64,000 nucleotides of DNA from Mesorhizobium sp. SARCC-RB16n (GTDB lineage: Bacteria; Pseudomonadota; Alphaproteobacteria; Rhizobiales; Rhizobiaceae). Of this stretch, positions 46,421 through 56,118 are shown piece after piece. The stretch covers positions 333,966-397,965 of the forward strand of contig NZ_ML703264.1 in NCBI RefSeq assembly GCF_008520305.1, given 5' to 3'. The notes below the pieces were generated by a model. That model worked only from the letters and a program-made list of their open reading frames with translations, did no database searches and was not told the DNA's origin. The stretch's first letter is position 1; every line of letters begins with the position of its first letter. A program made the position numbers and the translations under genes.

Positions 46421-47707
46421 TTATTTCAGCGCGGTGACCAGGCCGGCGTCGGGAAAGCAGGTTGCGGGCTGGCCATTCTTGGTCTGCCACGTGCCGATCG
46501 AGCGGCGCGTCTTGAAGCCGGGCAGGCCGTCGGCGCTGCCGACATCATACCCCTTGGCTTCCAGAGCCCGTTGCAGGGCGGCGATGTCGGAGCGGTGAAG
46601 ATCGCCGACCGGGCCCCAGCTACCGGAAAAATTCTGATCGCCGTTGGCGATTCGGTCGGCGCCATGGCCAATGAACAGCGCGTAGAGGTCGCTGGTGTTG
46701 TATTCTTTCAGCACGTAGAAATTGGGGGTGGCGATAAAGGCCGGGCCGCTGCGGCCGGCCGGCATCAGCAGGAAACCTTCCGCCTTCAGCTCGCTGACCG
46801 GGAACGCTTTGCCGCCGACGCGCTTAATGCCCATGGCGGCCCATTGCGAAATCTTCTTTCCCTGGTCCGGGCCCTCCAACGAACAGGAGACGCTCTCGGG
46901 CACGGTCACCTCGAAACCCCAGCCGCGTCCCCTCACCCAGCCATAATGGACAAGGTAATTGGCGATCGAGGCCAGCACGTCAGGGGTCGAATTCCAGATG
47001 TCGGCGCGGCCGTCGCCGTCGAAATCGACGGCATGCTTGAGAAAAGAGGTCGGCATGAATTGCGGCTGGCCGAGCGCACCAGCCCAGGACGATTTCATCG
47101 CGCCGACCGGGGCCAGCCCGCGCTCGACGATCTCCAGCGCCGCCAGCAGCTCGATGCGGAAGAAATCCTTTTTCGTCGACATGAACGCCTTGGTGCCCAG
47201 CACCTCGAAGGCGTCGTAGGGCATCTTCGCCGCGCCGAAGCCGGTCTCGCGACCCCAGATCGCCAGGAGTATTTCGCCCGGCACGCCATAGCGCTTCTCG
47301 ATCGCGGCAAGCGTGCGGGCATTGGCGGCTTCGCGGGTGCGTCCGCCCGATGTCACCGCACGAACCGTCTTCTCGGCAAAATAGGTGCCGGGCGAGCCGA
47401 ACTCGGCCTGGTGCTGCTTCTGCGGCGTCTTCGGCTTCTCGCCCGGCACGACAAGGTCGGGGAGATTGACATTGGGCTTGATGCCTTTGAACGCGGCGTC
47501 GAACGTGTTTTTGGAAATGCCTTTCGCCTTGGCGTCGGGCCAGAGATCGGTTTGGAGCCAGGCGCGGAACTGATCGTCGATCTTGGCGGCGGATGCGGGG
47601 ATGGTGAGGAAGACGGCGAGGAGTGTGGCCAGAAAGAATGCACAGCTAAATTTGCGAACGTCGCGCTCTGTGGCGCGCACCACCAGCTTCGATGGAGGCG
47701 TAGTCAT
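46421..47707 (-). CDS. Lytic murein transglycosylase (MltB-like) with peptidoglycan-binding domain
   Basis: A 428-residue exported enzyme cleaving the MurNAc-GlcNAc bond to 1,6-anhydroMurNAc. It has an N-terminal signal (FFLATLLAVFLTIPASAA). The SLT_2 catalytic domain (about 35-330) has catalytic Glu in LAIWGRETGFG and the ALGQPQFMPTSFLKHAVDFD block. A C-terminal PG_binding_1 domain (about 365-425, RSDIAALQRALEAKGYDVGS) follows. GGGGAGG directly precedes a first ATG; the ATG nine bases later (47707) is better spaced. It is 26 bases after recR. Confidence 0.9.
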   Translation of the reverse strand: MTTPPSKLVVRATERDVRKFSCAFFLATLLAVFLTIPASAAKIDDQFRAWLQTDLWPDAKAKGISKNTFDAAFKGIKPNVNLPDLVVPGEKPKTPQKQHQAEFGSPGTYFAEKTVRAVTSGGRTREAANARTLAAIEKRYGVPGEILLAIWGRETGFGAAKMPYDAFEVLGTKAFMSTKKDFFRIELLAALEIVERGLAPVGAMKSSWAGALGQPQFMPTSFLKHAVDFDGDGRADIWNSTPDVLASIANYLVHYGWVRGRGWGFEVTVPESVSCSLEGPDQGKKISQWAAMGIKRVGGKAFPVSELKAEGFLLMPAGRSGPAFIATPNFYVLKEYNTSDLYALFIGHGADRIANGDQNFSGSWGPVGDLHRSDIAALQRALEAKGYDVGSADGLPGFKTRRSIGTWQTKNGQPATCFPDAGLVTALK

Positions 47708-47733
47708 CGTGCGCATCCTCCCCGCCAACCTTG

Positions 47734-48339
47734 TCAAAACACCGTCCGCGAGCGCAGCGCGGCGGCCAGCGTGCCTTCGTCGAGATAGTCGAGTTCGCCG
47801 CCGACCGGCACACCGTGCGCCAGCCGCGTTATCTTGACCTCGAAGCCGGAGAGCTGATCGGTGAGATAGTGCGCCGTGGTCTGCCCCTCGACCGTCGCGT
47901 TGACGGCGAGAATGACTTCCTTCACCTCTCCGCCGGCGATACGGTCGATCAGCGAGCGGATGTTGAGCTGATCGGGGCCGATGCCGTCGAGTGGCGACAG
48001 CGTGCCGCCGAGCACGTGGTAGCGTACATTCATCGCTGCTGCCCGCTCCAGCGCCCAGAGATCCGAGACGTCCTCGACGATGATCAGGGTGGCGGCATCG
48101 CGGCGTGGGTCCGTGCAGATCATGCAGGGGTCCGAGGTGTCGACATTGCCGCAGGTCGAGCAGATGCGCACCTTGTCGGCGGCTTCGCCCATGGCGGCGG
48201 CGAGCGGCGACAGCAATTGTTCCTTCTTCTTGATCAGGTGCAATGCCGCGCGCCTGGCCGAACGGGGGCCAAGCCCCGGCACCTTGGCCAGGAGCTGGAT
48301 CAGGCGTTCGATCTCGGGACCGGCGATTCGCTTGGACAT
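47734..48339 (-). CDS. recR: Recombination mediator RecR
   Basis: A 201-residue DNA-binding ring protein of RecFOR repair. In order: an N-terminal helix-hairpin-helix ([20 protein letters not shown]), a four-Cys zinc finger ([16 protein letters not shown]), a Toprim domain ([17 protein letters not shown]) and a C-terminal Walker-like end. Elsewhere recR follows dnaX-ybaB directly; here two genes intervene. Confidence 0.97.
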   Translation of the reverse strand: MSKRIAGPEIERLIQLLAKVPGLGPRSARRAALHLIKKKEQLLSPLAAAMGEAADKVRICSTCGNVDTSDPCMICTDPRRDAATLIIVEDVSDLWALERAAAMNVRYHVLGGTLSPLDGIGPDQLNIRSLIDRIAGGEVKEVILAVNATVEGQTTAHYLTDQLSGFEVKITRLAHGVPVGGELDYLDEGTLAAALRSRTVF

Positions 48340-48429
48340 CGCCCTGATCTAGGATTTTTCAGCGCGCTTTGAAACATCCCGCATCCGCGCATAGCCCGCC
48401 ATCCTGCCATTGCGGGTTTGCGACACGCA

Positions 48430-49569
48430 TCAATTGGTTTCGAGCGGCCTGCCCTGGCTGACGATCATGGCGCCGATGGCGTCGGTGTTCTCAGGCGTCG
48501 ACTGGAAGCCCATCGCCGCCTCTTGCGGCTCACCCTGGACCGAGGAGATGACCCTCGTGTTCAAGGCTCCGCCAAAACGGGCGGCATCGGGCTCTTCCAT
48601 GGGCTCCTGCATCGCAACTTCCATCGGCTTCGCCGAAACCCTTGCGGACTTTGTCGTCGGCGTGGCGGATGCCGTCAGATAGGTCTGCTGAGCGGGGGCG
48701 GTGCGGGCGGGCGAAGGCTTCGTCGCCGGTTCCGCCGCGGCGGCCATGTAGACCTGCTGTGCCGGAGCGGTGCGAGCGGTTGCCGTCTTGCTGAGGCGTG
48801 ACGGTTCCGCCGCAGCGGTCATGTAAACCTGCTGTGCCGGCGCGGTGCGAGCGGTTGCCGTCTTGCTGGGGCGTGACGGTTCCGCCGCTGCGGTCATGTA
48901 GACCTGCTGTGGCGGAGCATTGCGAGCGGTCGCCTTGGCGGGGCGCGTCTCGACGGACGCAACACGCGTCGCGGGCACTCCCGGCAAGGTGGCCGGCGGC
49001 TCGGCGGAGGCTACCATCGGTTCGTCGGGCAGCGGCTGCCAGTTGCGGCCGCGCTTTTCGTAGAAGGCATTGCCGCCGGCAACCATGGTGTAATGCATGT
49101 TCTTGTAGGGGAAGCGCAGACCGGCGGTGTGGAAATACATCGTGTTCTTGAGCTTGGCCTTGCGTTCGCCCTTGAGCACGGCATCGGCCGCCTCCTCGAC
49201 ATCGGGCATTGCGCGCGAATTCATCGGCCTGGTCATGACGCCCGGCGCGAACTGTCCGGGTTCACCGACCACTTCGCAGATGGTGCTGCCATGATTTCCC
49301 GAGCGCAGCCGGTTCATCACCACCGTGCCGACGGCGATCATGCCGTCGCGGCTTGACCGGTTGGATTCGAAGAACATCGCCCGTTCCAGGCATTCCCTGT
49401 CCTTCGGCGTATGGCTGTAGGCGCGCGAACTCAGGAAGCTCGGCGTGATGGCGTCGGTCAGGCTGGCTACGGACATGCCGTGCGAGGTGGTCTGGCTGCA
49501 AGCGGCCAAGAAAAGGGGAGACGTGATGACGCCGAGCAACAGCGGCGCCTTCCATCGCGTAGCAATCAA
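48430..49569 (-). CDS. SleB-like cell wall hydrolase lipoprotein with tandem repeats
   Basis: A 379-residue protein with a lipobox (PLFLAAC). The Hydrolase_2/SleB domain (about 55-170) has AMFFESNRSSRDGMIAVGTV with the catalytic-type Glu, then GSTICEVVGEPGQFAPGV. The C-terminal half is a Pro/Ala/Thr-rich region with four copies of a 23-25-residue unit (core TARTAPAQQVYMTAAAEP). In spore formers SleB is a germination amidase/transglycosylase; here a role in wall remodelling is likely. The repeat region may cross the wall or bind it. Confidence 0.85.
   Translation of the reverse strand: MIATRWKAPLLLGVITSPLFLAACSQTTSHGMSVASLTDAITPSFLSSRAYSHTPKDRECLERAMFFESNRSSRDGMIAVGTVVMNRLRSGNHGSTICEVVGEPGQFAPGVMTRPMNSRAMPDVEEAADAVLKGERKAKLKNTMYFHTAGLRFPYKNMHYTMVAGGNAFYEKRGRNWQPLPDEPMVASAEPPATLPGVPATRVASVETRPAKATARNAPPQQVYMTAAAEPSRPSKTATARTAPAQQVYMTAAAEPSRLSKTATARTAPAQQVYMAAAAEPATKPSPARTAPAQQTYLTASATPTTKSARVSAKPMEVAMQEPMEEPDAARFGGALNTRVISSVQGEPQEAAMGFQSTPENTDAIGAMIVSQGRPLETN
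48680..48957 (-). repeat. Four tandem 75/75/69-base coding repeats
   Basis: Within the SleB-like gene the sequence catgtagacctgctgtgcc and its variants recurs with a period of 75 bases (ATG-complement positions 48896, 48821, 48746) and then 69. It encodes four units of the Ala/Pro-rich C-terminal region. The middle copies are the most alike, which suggests recent expansion by slippage. Confidence 0.8.
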
Positions 49570-49820
49570 CAGGTAACCCTCTCACTTCAATGCCCGCCCC
49601 CAGGCTGCGGCAAGAATGAGACACTTTCGGGCAAAATGATGGCCAAAACGTTATTAACGACGGACTGTTGCCGAATTGACACAAATTGAGGCTTTCCAGA
49701 TAGATCGAGCCGTCGTTTCACACAGACGATGACCGCTCTCTCTTCGTTTCGCCGCAATTCCCTTGGGTAAACGCGATGCGCTTTTCCCCGGAAAACCGAG
49801 CGAAGCTTTGCCGGAACAGG

Positions 49821-50234
49821 CTATCGCCCGGCGGCGATTGCGGCCGGCTGGCCGGGTTCGACCTCTTCGATCTTCTCCGAAAACAGGCCTCGCCTGAGAA
49901 ACAGCGCCCGCGCCTCCCTGGCGGTCGGCGCGATCTTGCCCGGCCAGTCGCTGTCGATGAACTCGGCCTTGGTAAAATCAGGATTCGTTTCGGAGGCCGC
50001 CTCCAGGAACTCGGCGATTTCCAGCACGATCGCGCGTTCGTCCTTCGAAAGCGCCGACGTGCCGGCCTCGATCGAAGGGCGGTGCACGAAATCCTCGAAG
50101 AGATTGAAGTAGCCCTTGATGCCGACGAGATCGACACCCGCATCGCAATCGGCGAGAATTTCCAAAATCTCGTAGATCCTGTTGCGGATACGCTGCTCGA
50201 TCAGTCTTTCGGATGGCTCGTCGATCATGAGCAC
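49821..50234 (-). CDS. Conserved hypothetical protein
   Basis: A 137-residue soluble protein that I do not recognise. It is mostly helical and acidic (PSERLIEQRIRNRIYEILEI then DCDAGVDLVGIKGYFNLFED), with no signal peptide or membrane segment. It starts 8 bases after the ybaB stop and so is probably the third gene of the dnaX-ybaB unit. ATG 50234 or the second ATG two codons later could be the start. The downstream 251-base gap to the SleB-like gene shows no further gene. Confidence 0.7.
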   Translation of the reverse strand: MLMIDEPSERLIEQRIRNRIYEILEILADCDAGVDLVGIKGYFNLFEDFVHRPSIEAGTSALSKDERAIVLEIAEFLEAASETNPDFTKAEFIDSDWPGKIAPTAREARALFLRRGLFSEKIEEVEPGQPAAIAAGR

Positions 50235-50242
50235 ACCGAACG

Positions 50243-50566
50243 CTAGAAGGGCAGTTTCATTCCCGGCGGGATGGGCAGGCCGGCGGTCAGCGCCTTGGTC
50301 TTTTCCTGCATGATCTGCTCGACCTTGGCCTTGGCGTCATTGTGCGCGGCGAGAATCAAATCTTCCAGGATTTCGACCTCGTCTTCCTTGAACAAAGACG
50401 AGTCGATCTTCAGCGACTTCATGTCGAACTTTCCGCTCAGCGTGACGCTGACCAGGCCGCCGCCGGCCTGGCCGCCAGCTTCGACCGTGGCGATTTCGTC
50501 CTGCATGGCCTGGAACTTGGCCTGCATTTCCTTCGCCTTGCCCATCAGGCCGAGAAGATCTTTCAT
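50243..50566 (-). CDS. ybaB: YbaB/EbfC nucleoid-associated protein
   Basis: A 107-residue dimeric DNA-binding protein of the dnaX-ybaB(-recR) cluster. It is recognised by [20 protein letters not shown] and the [15 protein letters not shown] core with [20 protein letters not shown] 50566 is used; the longer frame belongs to another reading of the dnaX end. AGGATCGG is a suitable ribosome site. Confidence 0.95.
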   Translation of the reverse strand: MKDLLGLMGKAKEMQAKFQAMQDEIATVEAGGQAGGGLVSVTLSGKFDMKSLKIDSSLFKEDEVEILEDLILAAHNDAKAKVEQIMQEKTKALTAGLPIPPGMKLPF

Positions 50567-50597
50567 GGTTCCGATCCTTTGCGGATTGTGCTGGATA

Positions 50598-52427
50598 TCA
50601 GGGTTCGTCGTCATCTGCCGGCGGCTCGACCGGCATTTCGGCCTCGCTTGCGTCGGCGTCCGGCGTGTCGGGAATGCGCACATCGATGATCTTGGCGCCG
50701 GGAAAGCGAGCCAGGATGGCAGCCACGGTCGGGTCGTTCCTGGCATCGAGGAAGGCGTTTTCACGCTTCGTCGATTCCATTTCGGCCAGCGTCTGGCCGC
50801 CCTCTTCCTTCGACAGCGACACCAGCCAGCTGCGGCCGGTCCAGGCGCGCAGTTTCGTCGTCAGCTCGTTGAGCAACATCTTGGGCGCATCATCGGTCAG
50901 GCTGACGTCGATGCGGCCAGGCTCGATGCGCACGAGGCGGATGCAGCGCTTGACCAGTACCTTGAAGGCGATGTCGCGCTGCGCGTCGGCAAGGGCAACG
51001 ATGTCGGCCAGCGATTTCAGTGGCGCGGCTTGCGTCTCCGGCGCCGGCTGCGGGGGCGCGACGAAGGCGGCCGGAGCGGGCGTGGCCTCGACCAGCCGCA
51101 TGGTCTGCGCGCCGCCCGACCCGCCAGGCATGCGCGTCTGCGCTACGGCGCTGGCGCCACTGCCGCCAGCACCGCCATTGCCGGGGTTCACGGGCGCACC
51201 GTTCGGGCGCGGCGCGGCGCCAGTTGCCGAGGCGCCGCTCTCCAGCGATCTCAGCGCCTCGTCCAATGTCGGCAGGTCGGCAGCGTGCGCCAGCCGGATC
51301 AGCACCATTTCGGCGGCACTGACCGGCCGGTTGGACGACTGCACCTCGGGAATGCCCTTGAGCAACATCTGCCAGGTCCGCGACAGCACGCGCACCGACA
51401 GCGCCCTGGCGAAATCGGCGCCGCGCTGGCGCTCGTCCTGCGACAGGGAGGCATCGTCCATTGCGGTCGGCACGAAGCGCAGCCGGGTGACGAGGTGGTT
51501 GAACTCGGCCAGATCGGTGAGCACGGCGGCTGGATCGGCGCCGGTGTCGTATTGCGCGCGGAACTCGCCGAGTGCCGCCGCCACATCGCCCTTCATCACA
51601 TATTCGAACAGATCGACGATGCGGGCGCGGTCGGCAAGGCCCAGCATGGCGCGCACGGCCTCGGCGCTGACCGAGCCGGCGCCATGGGCGATCGCCTGGT
51701 CGAGAATGGAGAGCGAATCGCGGGCGGAACCTTCCGCCGCGCGCGCGATCATGGCCAGCGCGTCGTCGTCGACCGAAATGCCTTCCTTGCCGGCGATCGA
51801 GGAGAGATGCGCGACCAGCGCGCCGGCGTCGATGCGCCTGAGGTCGAAACGCTGGCAGCGCGACAAGACGGTGATCGGAACCTTGCGGATCTCGGTGGTG
51901 GCGAAGATGAATTTGACGTGCGGTGGCGGTTCTTCCAGCGTCTTCAACAGGCCATTGAAGGCCTGCGTCGACAGCATGTGCACTTCGTCGATGATATAGA
52001 CCTTGTAGCGGGCTGAAACCGGCGCATAGCGCACGCGCTCGATGATGTCCCTGATGTCGTCGATACCGGTGTGCGAGGCGGCGTCCATCTCGATGACGTC
52101 GACATGGCGGCCTTCCATGATCGCCTGGCAATGCTCGCCAAGCACGGCGAGGTCGACCGACGGCTGGTCAATGGTGGCGGTTTTATAATTCAGGGCCCGC
52201 GCCAAGATGCGCGCGGTCGTGGTCTTGCCGACGCCGCGCACACCGGTCAGCATCCAGGCCTGGGCGATGCGGCCGGTGGCAAAAGCGTTGGTGAGGGTGC
52301 GCACCATCGGCTCCTGGCCGACCACCTCGGAGAAATTCGACGGACGGTATTTGCGCGCCAGCACGCGGTAGGCAGCGGCCTTGCCCGTCGCCAGACTATC
52401 CGTCCCCGAATTTCCGGCTTCGCTCAT
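50598..52427 (-). CDS. dnaX: DNA polymerase III subunit gamma/tau
   Basis: A 609-residue clamp-loader ATPase. In order: [19 protein letters not shown], Walker [14 protein letters not shown] (about 60), Walker B/sensor DEVHMLS and [16 protein letters not shown]. Domain III, a Gly/Ala/Pro linker (about 390-440) and a tau C-terminal part that binds the polymerase follow. The usual four-Cys zinc module is reduced to one Cys ([11 protein letters not shown]), a feature I recall from rhizobial DnaX. ATG 52427 is preferred over a TTG six codons upstream. The SRP RNA gene lies just upstream. Confidence 0.95.
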   Translation of the reverse strand: MSEAGNSGTDSLATGKAAAYRVLARKYRPSNFSEVVGQEPMVRTLTNAFATGRIAQAWMLTGVRGVGKTTTARILARALNYKTATIDQPSVDLAVLGEHCQAIMEGRHVDVIEMDAASHTGIDDIRDIIERVRYAPVSARYKVYIIDEVHMLSTQAFNGLLKTLEEPPPHVKFIFATTEIRKVPITVLSRCQRFDLRRIDAGALVAHLSSIAGKEGISVDDDALAMIARAAEGSARDSLSILDQAIAHGAGSVSAEAVRAMLGLADRARIVDLFEYVMKGDVAAALGEFRAQYDTGADPAAVLTDLAEFNHLVTRLRFVPTAMDDASLSQDERQRGADFARALSVRVLSRTWQMLLKGIPEVQSSNRPVSAAEMVLIRLAHAADLPTLDEALRSLESGASATGAAPRPNGAPVNPGNGGAGGSGASAVAQTRMPGGSGGAQTMRLVEATPAPAAFVAPPQPAPETQAAPLKSLADIVALADAQRDIAFKVLVKRCIRLVRIEPGRIDVSLTDDAPKMLLNELTTKLRAWTGRSWLVSLSKEEGGQTLAEMESTKRENAFLDARNDPTVAAILARFPGAKIIDVRIPDTPDADASEAEMPVEPPADDDEP

Positions 52428-52533
52428 TCGCCCGTTAAGCTCCAAAAGGCCGCGCCCGAAGGCGCCGATTCCTGCGCATAGTCTCGCCCGCGCTGCAATG
52501 CGTCGTCAATGTCGCGAGGAGGGTCGATGAGGT

Positions 52534-52629
52534 GGGAGGCTGGAACAATGACCCGTTCCGGGCTCGTTAGGGCTGCTTCCTTCCGGACCTGACCCGGTTG
52601 GCGAGTGGATCGTCCACCACCAACCTCCC
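52534..52629 (-). ncRNA. ffs: Signal recognition particle RNA, 4.5S type
   Basis: The minus strand carries the diagnostic apical region GTCAGGTCCGGAAGGAAGCA of bacterial SRP RNA, with the GGAA-type tetraloop and the symmetric internal loop that bind Ffh. The flanking ends GGGAGGTTGG and CCAGCCTCCC pair to form one long hairpin of about 96 bases. The RNA guides ribosomes making membrane proteins to FtsY. The gene lies about 105 bases before dnaX, a common place in alphaproteobacteria. The ends are set by the outer pairing. Confidence 0.93.
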
Positions 52630-52772
52630 GCTGTCCATATCGGCAATTGCGCGACGAAATGCAAGTGCGCAGGCAAATCGGCACCACGAACCACGAGATT
52701 CGCTTGCAGCCCCGATGCAGCCGTTTTAGCGTTCAGGGTTTGATGAAGCCAAGAAAAGCAAGGGAAACGCCG

Positions 52773-53192
52773 ATGCTGCCGGGCCTGAAGGCCGGATTCA
52801 CGCTGGATGCCCGGCTGGAGGCCGACAGCGAGCAGTTGATGTGGCTTGGGCTGTGCGAATTGCGGGTGATGAACGACCGCCGCTGGCCATGGCTGCTCCT
52901 GGTGCCGCAGCGGCCGGGCGCGGAGGAGATCCACGACATGACGCCGCTCGACCAGGCGATGCTGACCTTCGAGACCAATATGGTGGCGCAGGCGCTGAAG
53001 AAGGTGAGCGGCTGCACCAAGATCAATACCGGCGCGCTCGGCAACGTCGTGCGCCAACTGCATGTCCACATCGTCGGACGATCCGAGGGCGATCCCGGCT
53101 GGCCCGGCCCGGTGTGGGGGCATGGCCTGCGCGAGCCCTATGAGCGTTCCGACCTGCGCCGGTTTGCCGAAACGATAAGGGCGGCGCTATAA
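52773..53192 (+). CDS. HIT-family protein
   Basis: A 139-residue histidine-triad fold. The signature is QLHVHIVGRSEGDPGWPGPV: HxHxV in place of HxHxH, as in a HIT branch common in proteobacteria. Earlier blocks are WPWLLLVPQRPGAEEIHDM and KINTGALGNVVRQ. ATG 52773 has AAGGGAA at good spacing; an ATG ten codons upstream is possible. HIT proteins hydrolyse nucleotidyl phosphates or phosphoramidates. The substrate is unknown. Confidence 0.85.
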   Translation: MLPGLKAGFTLDARLEADSEQLMWLGLCELRVMNDRRWPWLLLVPQRPGAEEIHDMTPLDQAMLTFETNMVAQALKKVSGCTKINTGALGNVVRQLHVHIVGRSEGDPGWPGPVWGHGLREPYERSDLRRFAETIRAAL

Positions 53193-53243
53193 GCCTTCCC
53201 GTGACTATCCCAAGCAAGTCCATCCCAAAGCACCAGAGTCCAC

Positions 53244-54185
53244 ATGAGCTTCCGCCTGTTTGACGCGCCCTTGCGCGAGCCGAGCCAGTTCGTCGGCTTC
53301 GCCGGCAACACGATCGACCGGCAATCGGAGAACCGCGCCGACGATTCGGTCGACAAGGCGCTGGCTGATCCGACGACACGGCTGCTTTTGATGAATGGCG
53401 GCCGGCTCCACCTGAAACTGGCGGATGGCGGTTTCGACCCCTGGTACCGCGTCGCCGAGAGCGAGCCCTTCAGCCCTTCCTTCGACCAAGGCGTACTGCT
53501 CGGCTTTTCCGAACAGGGGCCGGTGCTGGCGGTGCTGGCGGGCATCGGTGCCGAACAGCTTCCCGAAACCGTCAAGGCGATCGATTACCGCTCGGTCTAC
53601 ATGCAAGGGCTGATCGACGACGCCGCCGCCGGCGCGATGGCGCAAGGGGCGGCCCTGCTCGCCTGGCACGCAAGCCACCGCTTCTGCAGCAAATGCGGCG
53701 CCGAATCGCAGATGCGGGCGGGCGGCTACAAACGGCATTGCCCGAATTGCGGCACCGAGCATTTTCCGCGCACCGACCCGGTGGCGATCATGCTGACCGC
53801 GACGCGGGAGAAATGCCTGCTCGGGCGCGGCCGGCATTTTGGGCCAGGCATGTATTCGGCGCTTGCCGGCTTCATCGAGCCCGGCGAGACGATTGAGGCG
53901 GCGGTCCGCCGCGAAACGCTGGAGGAGGCGGGCATCCGGCTCGGCCGCGTCGTCTACCATGCGAGCCAGCCCTGGCCGTTCCCCTATTCGCTGATGATCG
54001 GATGCTTCGGCGAGCCGCTCAATGAAGACATCCAGGCCGATCTCAATGAATTGGAGGACTGCCGCTGGTTTTTGCGCGACGAGGTGCGCCTGATGCTGGA
54101 GCGTACGCACCCCGACAACCTGGTCACGCCGCCGAAAGGCGCCATCGCGCACCACCTCATCCGCGCCTGGGTCGACAGCGAATAG
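53244..54185 (+). CDS. nudC: NADH pyrophosphatase (NudC), NAD-capped RNA hydrolase
   Basis: A 313-residue Nudix enzyme that splits NADH and removes NAD caps from RNA. It has a zinc ribbon with CSKCG and CPNCG (about 150-175). The Nudix box is GFIEPGETIEAAVRRETLEE followed by AGI, and the NudC-specific SQPWPFPYSLMIGCF comes after it. ATG 53244, 51 bases after the HIT gene. Confidence 0.95.
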   Translation: MSFRLFDAPLREPSQFVGFAGNTIDRQSENRADDSVDKALADPTTRLLLMNGGRLHLKLADGGFDPWYRVAESEPFSPSFDQGVLLGFSEQGPVLAVLAGIGAEQLPETVKAIDYRSVYMQGLIDDAAAGAMAQGAALLAWHASHRFCSKCGAESQMRAGGYKRHCPNCGTEHFPRTDPVAIMLTATREKCLLGRGRHFGPGMYSALAGFIEPGETIEAAVRRETLEEAGIRLGRVVYHASQPWPFPYSLMIGCFGEPLNEDIQADLNELEDCRWFLRDEVRLMLERTHPDNLVTPPKGAIAHHLIRAWVDSE

Positions 54186-54215
54186 CGAATATCGAAGTCA
54201 TTGCAGGAGAGACAA

Positions 54216-54515
54216 ATGATCCGTCACACCGTCGTCTTCACGCTGAAGCACCCGCCCCACTCGCTGGAGGAAAAGCGGTTCCTCGTCGACGCCAGGAAAA
54301 TCCTCTCGGCGATCCGGGGCGTCACGCATTTCGAGCAATTGCGGCAGATCAGCCCCAAGAACGACTATCAGTTCGGCTTCTCGATGGAGTTCGCCGACCA
54401 GGCCGCTTACACTAGGTACAACGACCATCCCGACCACGTCGCCTTCGTGCGCGACCGCTGGGTGCCGGAGGTCGAAACCTTCATGGAAATCGACTATGTG
54501 CCGTTGGGCTGGTAG
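54216..54515 (+). CDS. Dabb-family (stress-responsive alpha-beta barrel) protein
   Basis: A 99-residue dimeric alpha-beta barrel. It starts MIRHTVVFTLKHPPHSLEEK, with QFGFSMEFADQAAYTRYNDH and FVRDRWVPEVETFMEIDYVP. ATG 54216 has GGAG upstream. Dabb proteins are small, and some are enzymes in polyketide or stress pathways; no specific reaction can be given. The stop is 1 base from the convergent pheA stop. Confidence 0.85.
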   Translation: MIRHTVVFTLKHPPHSLEEKRFLVDARKILSAIRGVTHFEQLRQISPKNDYQFGFSMEFADQAAYTRYNDHPDHVAFVRDRWVPEVETFMEIDYVPLGW

Positions 54516-54516
54516 C

Positions 54517-55380
54517 TCAATCCGCCACCTTCCACTGCTCGCGTGACTGGCTGGCCGGATAGACGCCGAGTATCCGCACTTCGCGCGAAAAGAAGCGGAG
54601 CTCATCCAGCGCCAGCTTGACCAGCGGATCGTCGGGATGGCCTTCGATGTCGGCGTAGAACAGCGTCGCCGTGAAGGCACCCAATTGGTAGCTCTCGAGC
54701 TTGGTCATGTTGATGCCGTTGGTGGCGAAGCCGCCCATGGCCTTGTAGAGCGCGGCCGGCACGTTGCGGACGCGGAAGATGAAGGTCGTCATCATCTTGA
54801 CGTCCGGTGCCGGGCGCTCTGCCCATTGTTTACTCTTGGTCAGGACGACGAAGCGGGTGACGTTGCTGTCGGTGTCCTCGACATTCTCCTCGATAATGTC
54901 GAGCCCGTAGAGCGTCGCGGCCAGCGCCGGGGCTAGCGCGGCCATGGTGCGATCCTTGACCTCGGAGACCATTTTGGCGGCGCCCGCCGTGTCCCCCGCG
55001 ACTACTCCCTTCCACCCATTCTTGCGGATGTATTTGCGGCACTGGCCGAGCGCGTGGATGTGAGTGTGCACGGTCTTGATTTCGTCGCGCTTGACGCCCG
55101 GCAGCACCATCAGCTGAAAATGGATCGGCAGGAAATACTCGCCGACGATGTGCATCCTCGATTCCGGCAGGAGATGGTGGATGTCTGCGACGCGTCCGGC
55201 GATGGTGTTTTCGATCGGGATCATGGCGAGATCGGCCTTGCCGGTCTCGACGGCATTGAATGCGTCCTCGAAGGTCGGGCACGGCAACGGCTCCATCGAG
55301 GGATAGACGTTGCGGCAGGCGGTGTCGGAATTGGCGCCCGGCTCGCCCTGGAAGGATATTCTGTTGGTCTTTTCAGGCAT
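54517..55380 (-). CDS. pheA: Prephenate dehydratase
   Basis: A 287-residue monofunctional enzyme making phenylpyruvate in phenylalanine synthesis. The catalytic domain has RISFQGEPGANSDTACRNVY and the threonine-containing EENVEDTDSNVTRFVVL motif. The C-terminal ACT domain (about 195-280, TTFIFRVRNVPAALYKAMGG then GINMTKLESYQ) gives phenylalanine feedback. No chorismate mutase domain is fused. It is 9 bases after kdsB. Confidence 0.96.
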   Translation of the reverse strand: MPEKTNRISFQGEPGANSDTACRNVYPSMEPLPCPTFEDAFNAVETGKADLAMIPIENTIAGRVADIHHLLPESRMHIVGEYFLPIHFQLMVLPGVKRDEIKTVHTHIHALGQCRKYIRKNGWKGVVAGDTAGAAKMVSEVKDRTMAALAPALAATLYGLDIIEENVEDTDSNVTRFVVLTKSKQWAERPAPDVKMMTTFIFRVRNVPAALYKAMGGFATNGINMTKLESYQLGAFTATLFYADIEGHPDDPLVKLALDELRFFSREVRILGVYPASQSREQWKVAD

Positions 55381-55389
55381 GCTGATATC

Positions 55390-56118
55390 TCAATTTGAAA
55401 GGATTTCCCTGGCACGGTCCAGGTCTTCAGGCGTGTCGACGCCAAGCGGCAGCGACCGGACGATCTCGGCGTCGATGCGCATGCCGGCTTCCAGCGCCCG
55501 GAGCTGCTCCAGCCGTTCGCGGCGCTCCAGCGGCGACGGTTTCAGCGCGACGAAACGCTCGAGCGCGGCGCGGCGATAGGCGTAGAGACCGACATGGTGA
55601 TAAAGCGGCCCCTCGCCCCAAGGTGCCGTGCCCCGGGTGAAATAAAGCGCCCGCAGCCGTGTGCCGGAGAGCGGTGAACCGATAATCTTGACGACGTTGG
55701 GATTGGTCTTTTCCTCCTCGCGGACGATCTCGACGCCGAGCGTGGCGATGTCCACCGCCTTGTCTTCGAACGGCCTGAGCGAGGCGGCGATGATGGCGGG
55801 ATCGATGGTCGGCAGGTCGCCCTGCACATTGACGATCGTTTCGACCTTGCCCCCGGGATCAAGCGCCAACAGAGCTTCATGGATACGGTCGGAGCCGGAT
55901 TCGTGGTCGACGCGCGTCATGACGGCCTCGAAACCGTGCGCGCGCACAGCTTCGGCCACGCTTTGCGTGTCGGTCGCCACCACCACCCGGCCAAGCCCGG
56001 CTTCGGCCGCGCGGCGGGCGACGTGAACGATCATCGGCGCGCCCGATATGTCGGCCAGCGGCTTGCCCGGCAGGCGCGTCGAGGCCATGCGGGCCGGTAT
56101 CAGGATCAGGGTGGACAT
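55390..56118 (-). CDS. kdsB: 3-deoxy-manno-octulosonate cytidylyltransferase
   Basis: A 242-residue enzyme that activates KDO as CMP-KDO for lipopolysaccharide. It starts [20 protein letters not shown], the nucleotide-binding signature. [17 protein letters not shown] and [15 protein letters not shown] follow. ATG 56118 is well supported by the conserved start, although the ribosome site is weak. It is paired with pheA as in other rhizobia. Confidence 0.96.
   Translation of the reverse strand: MSTLILIPARMASTRLPGKPLADISGAPMIVHVARRAAEAGLGRVVVATDTQSVAEAVRAHGFEAVMTRVDHESGSDRIHEALLALDPGGKVETIVNVQGDLPTIDPAIIAASLRPFEDKAVDIATLGVEIVREEEKTNPNVVKIIGSPLSGTRLRALYFTRGTAPWGEGPLYHHVGLYAYRRAALERFVALKPSPLERRERLEQLRALEAGMRIDAEIVRSLPLGVDTPEDLDRAREILSN

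Noticed and set aside
48680-48957. CRISPR-like regular repeats
   Set aside because: The repeats are in frame, 69-75 bases long with no distinct spacers, and encode protein repeats of the hydrolase.
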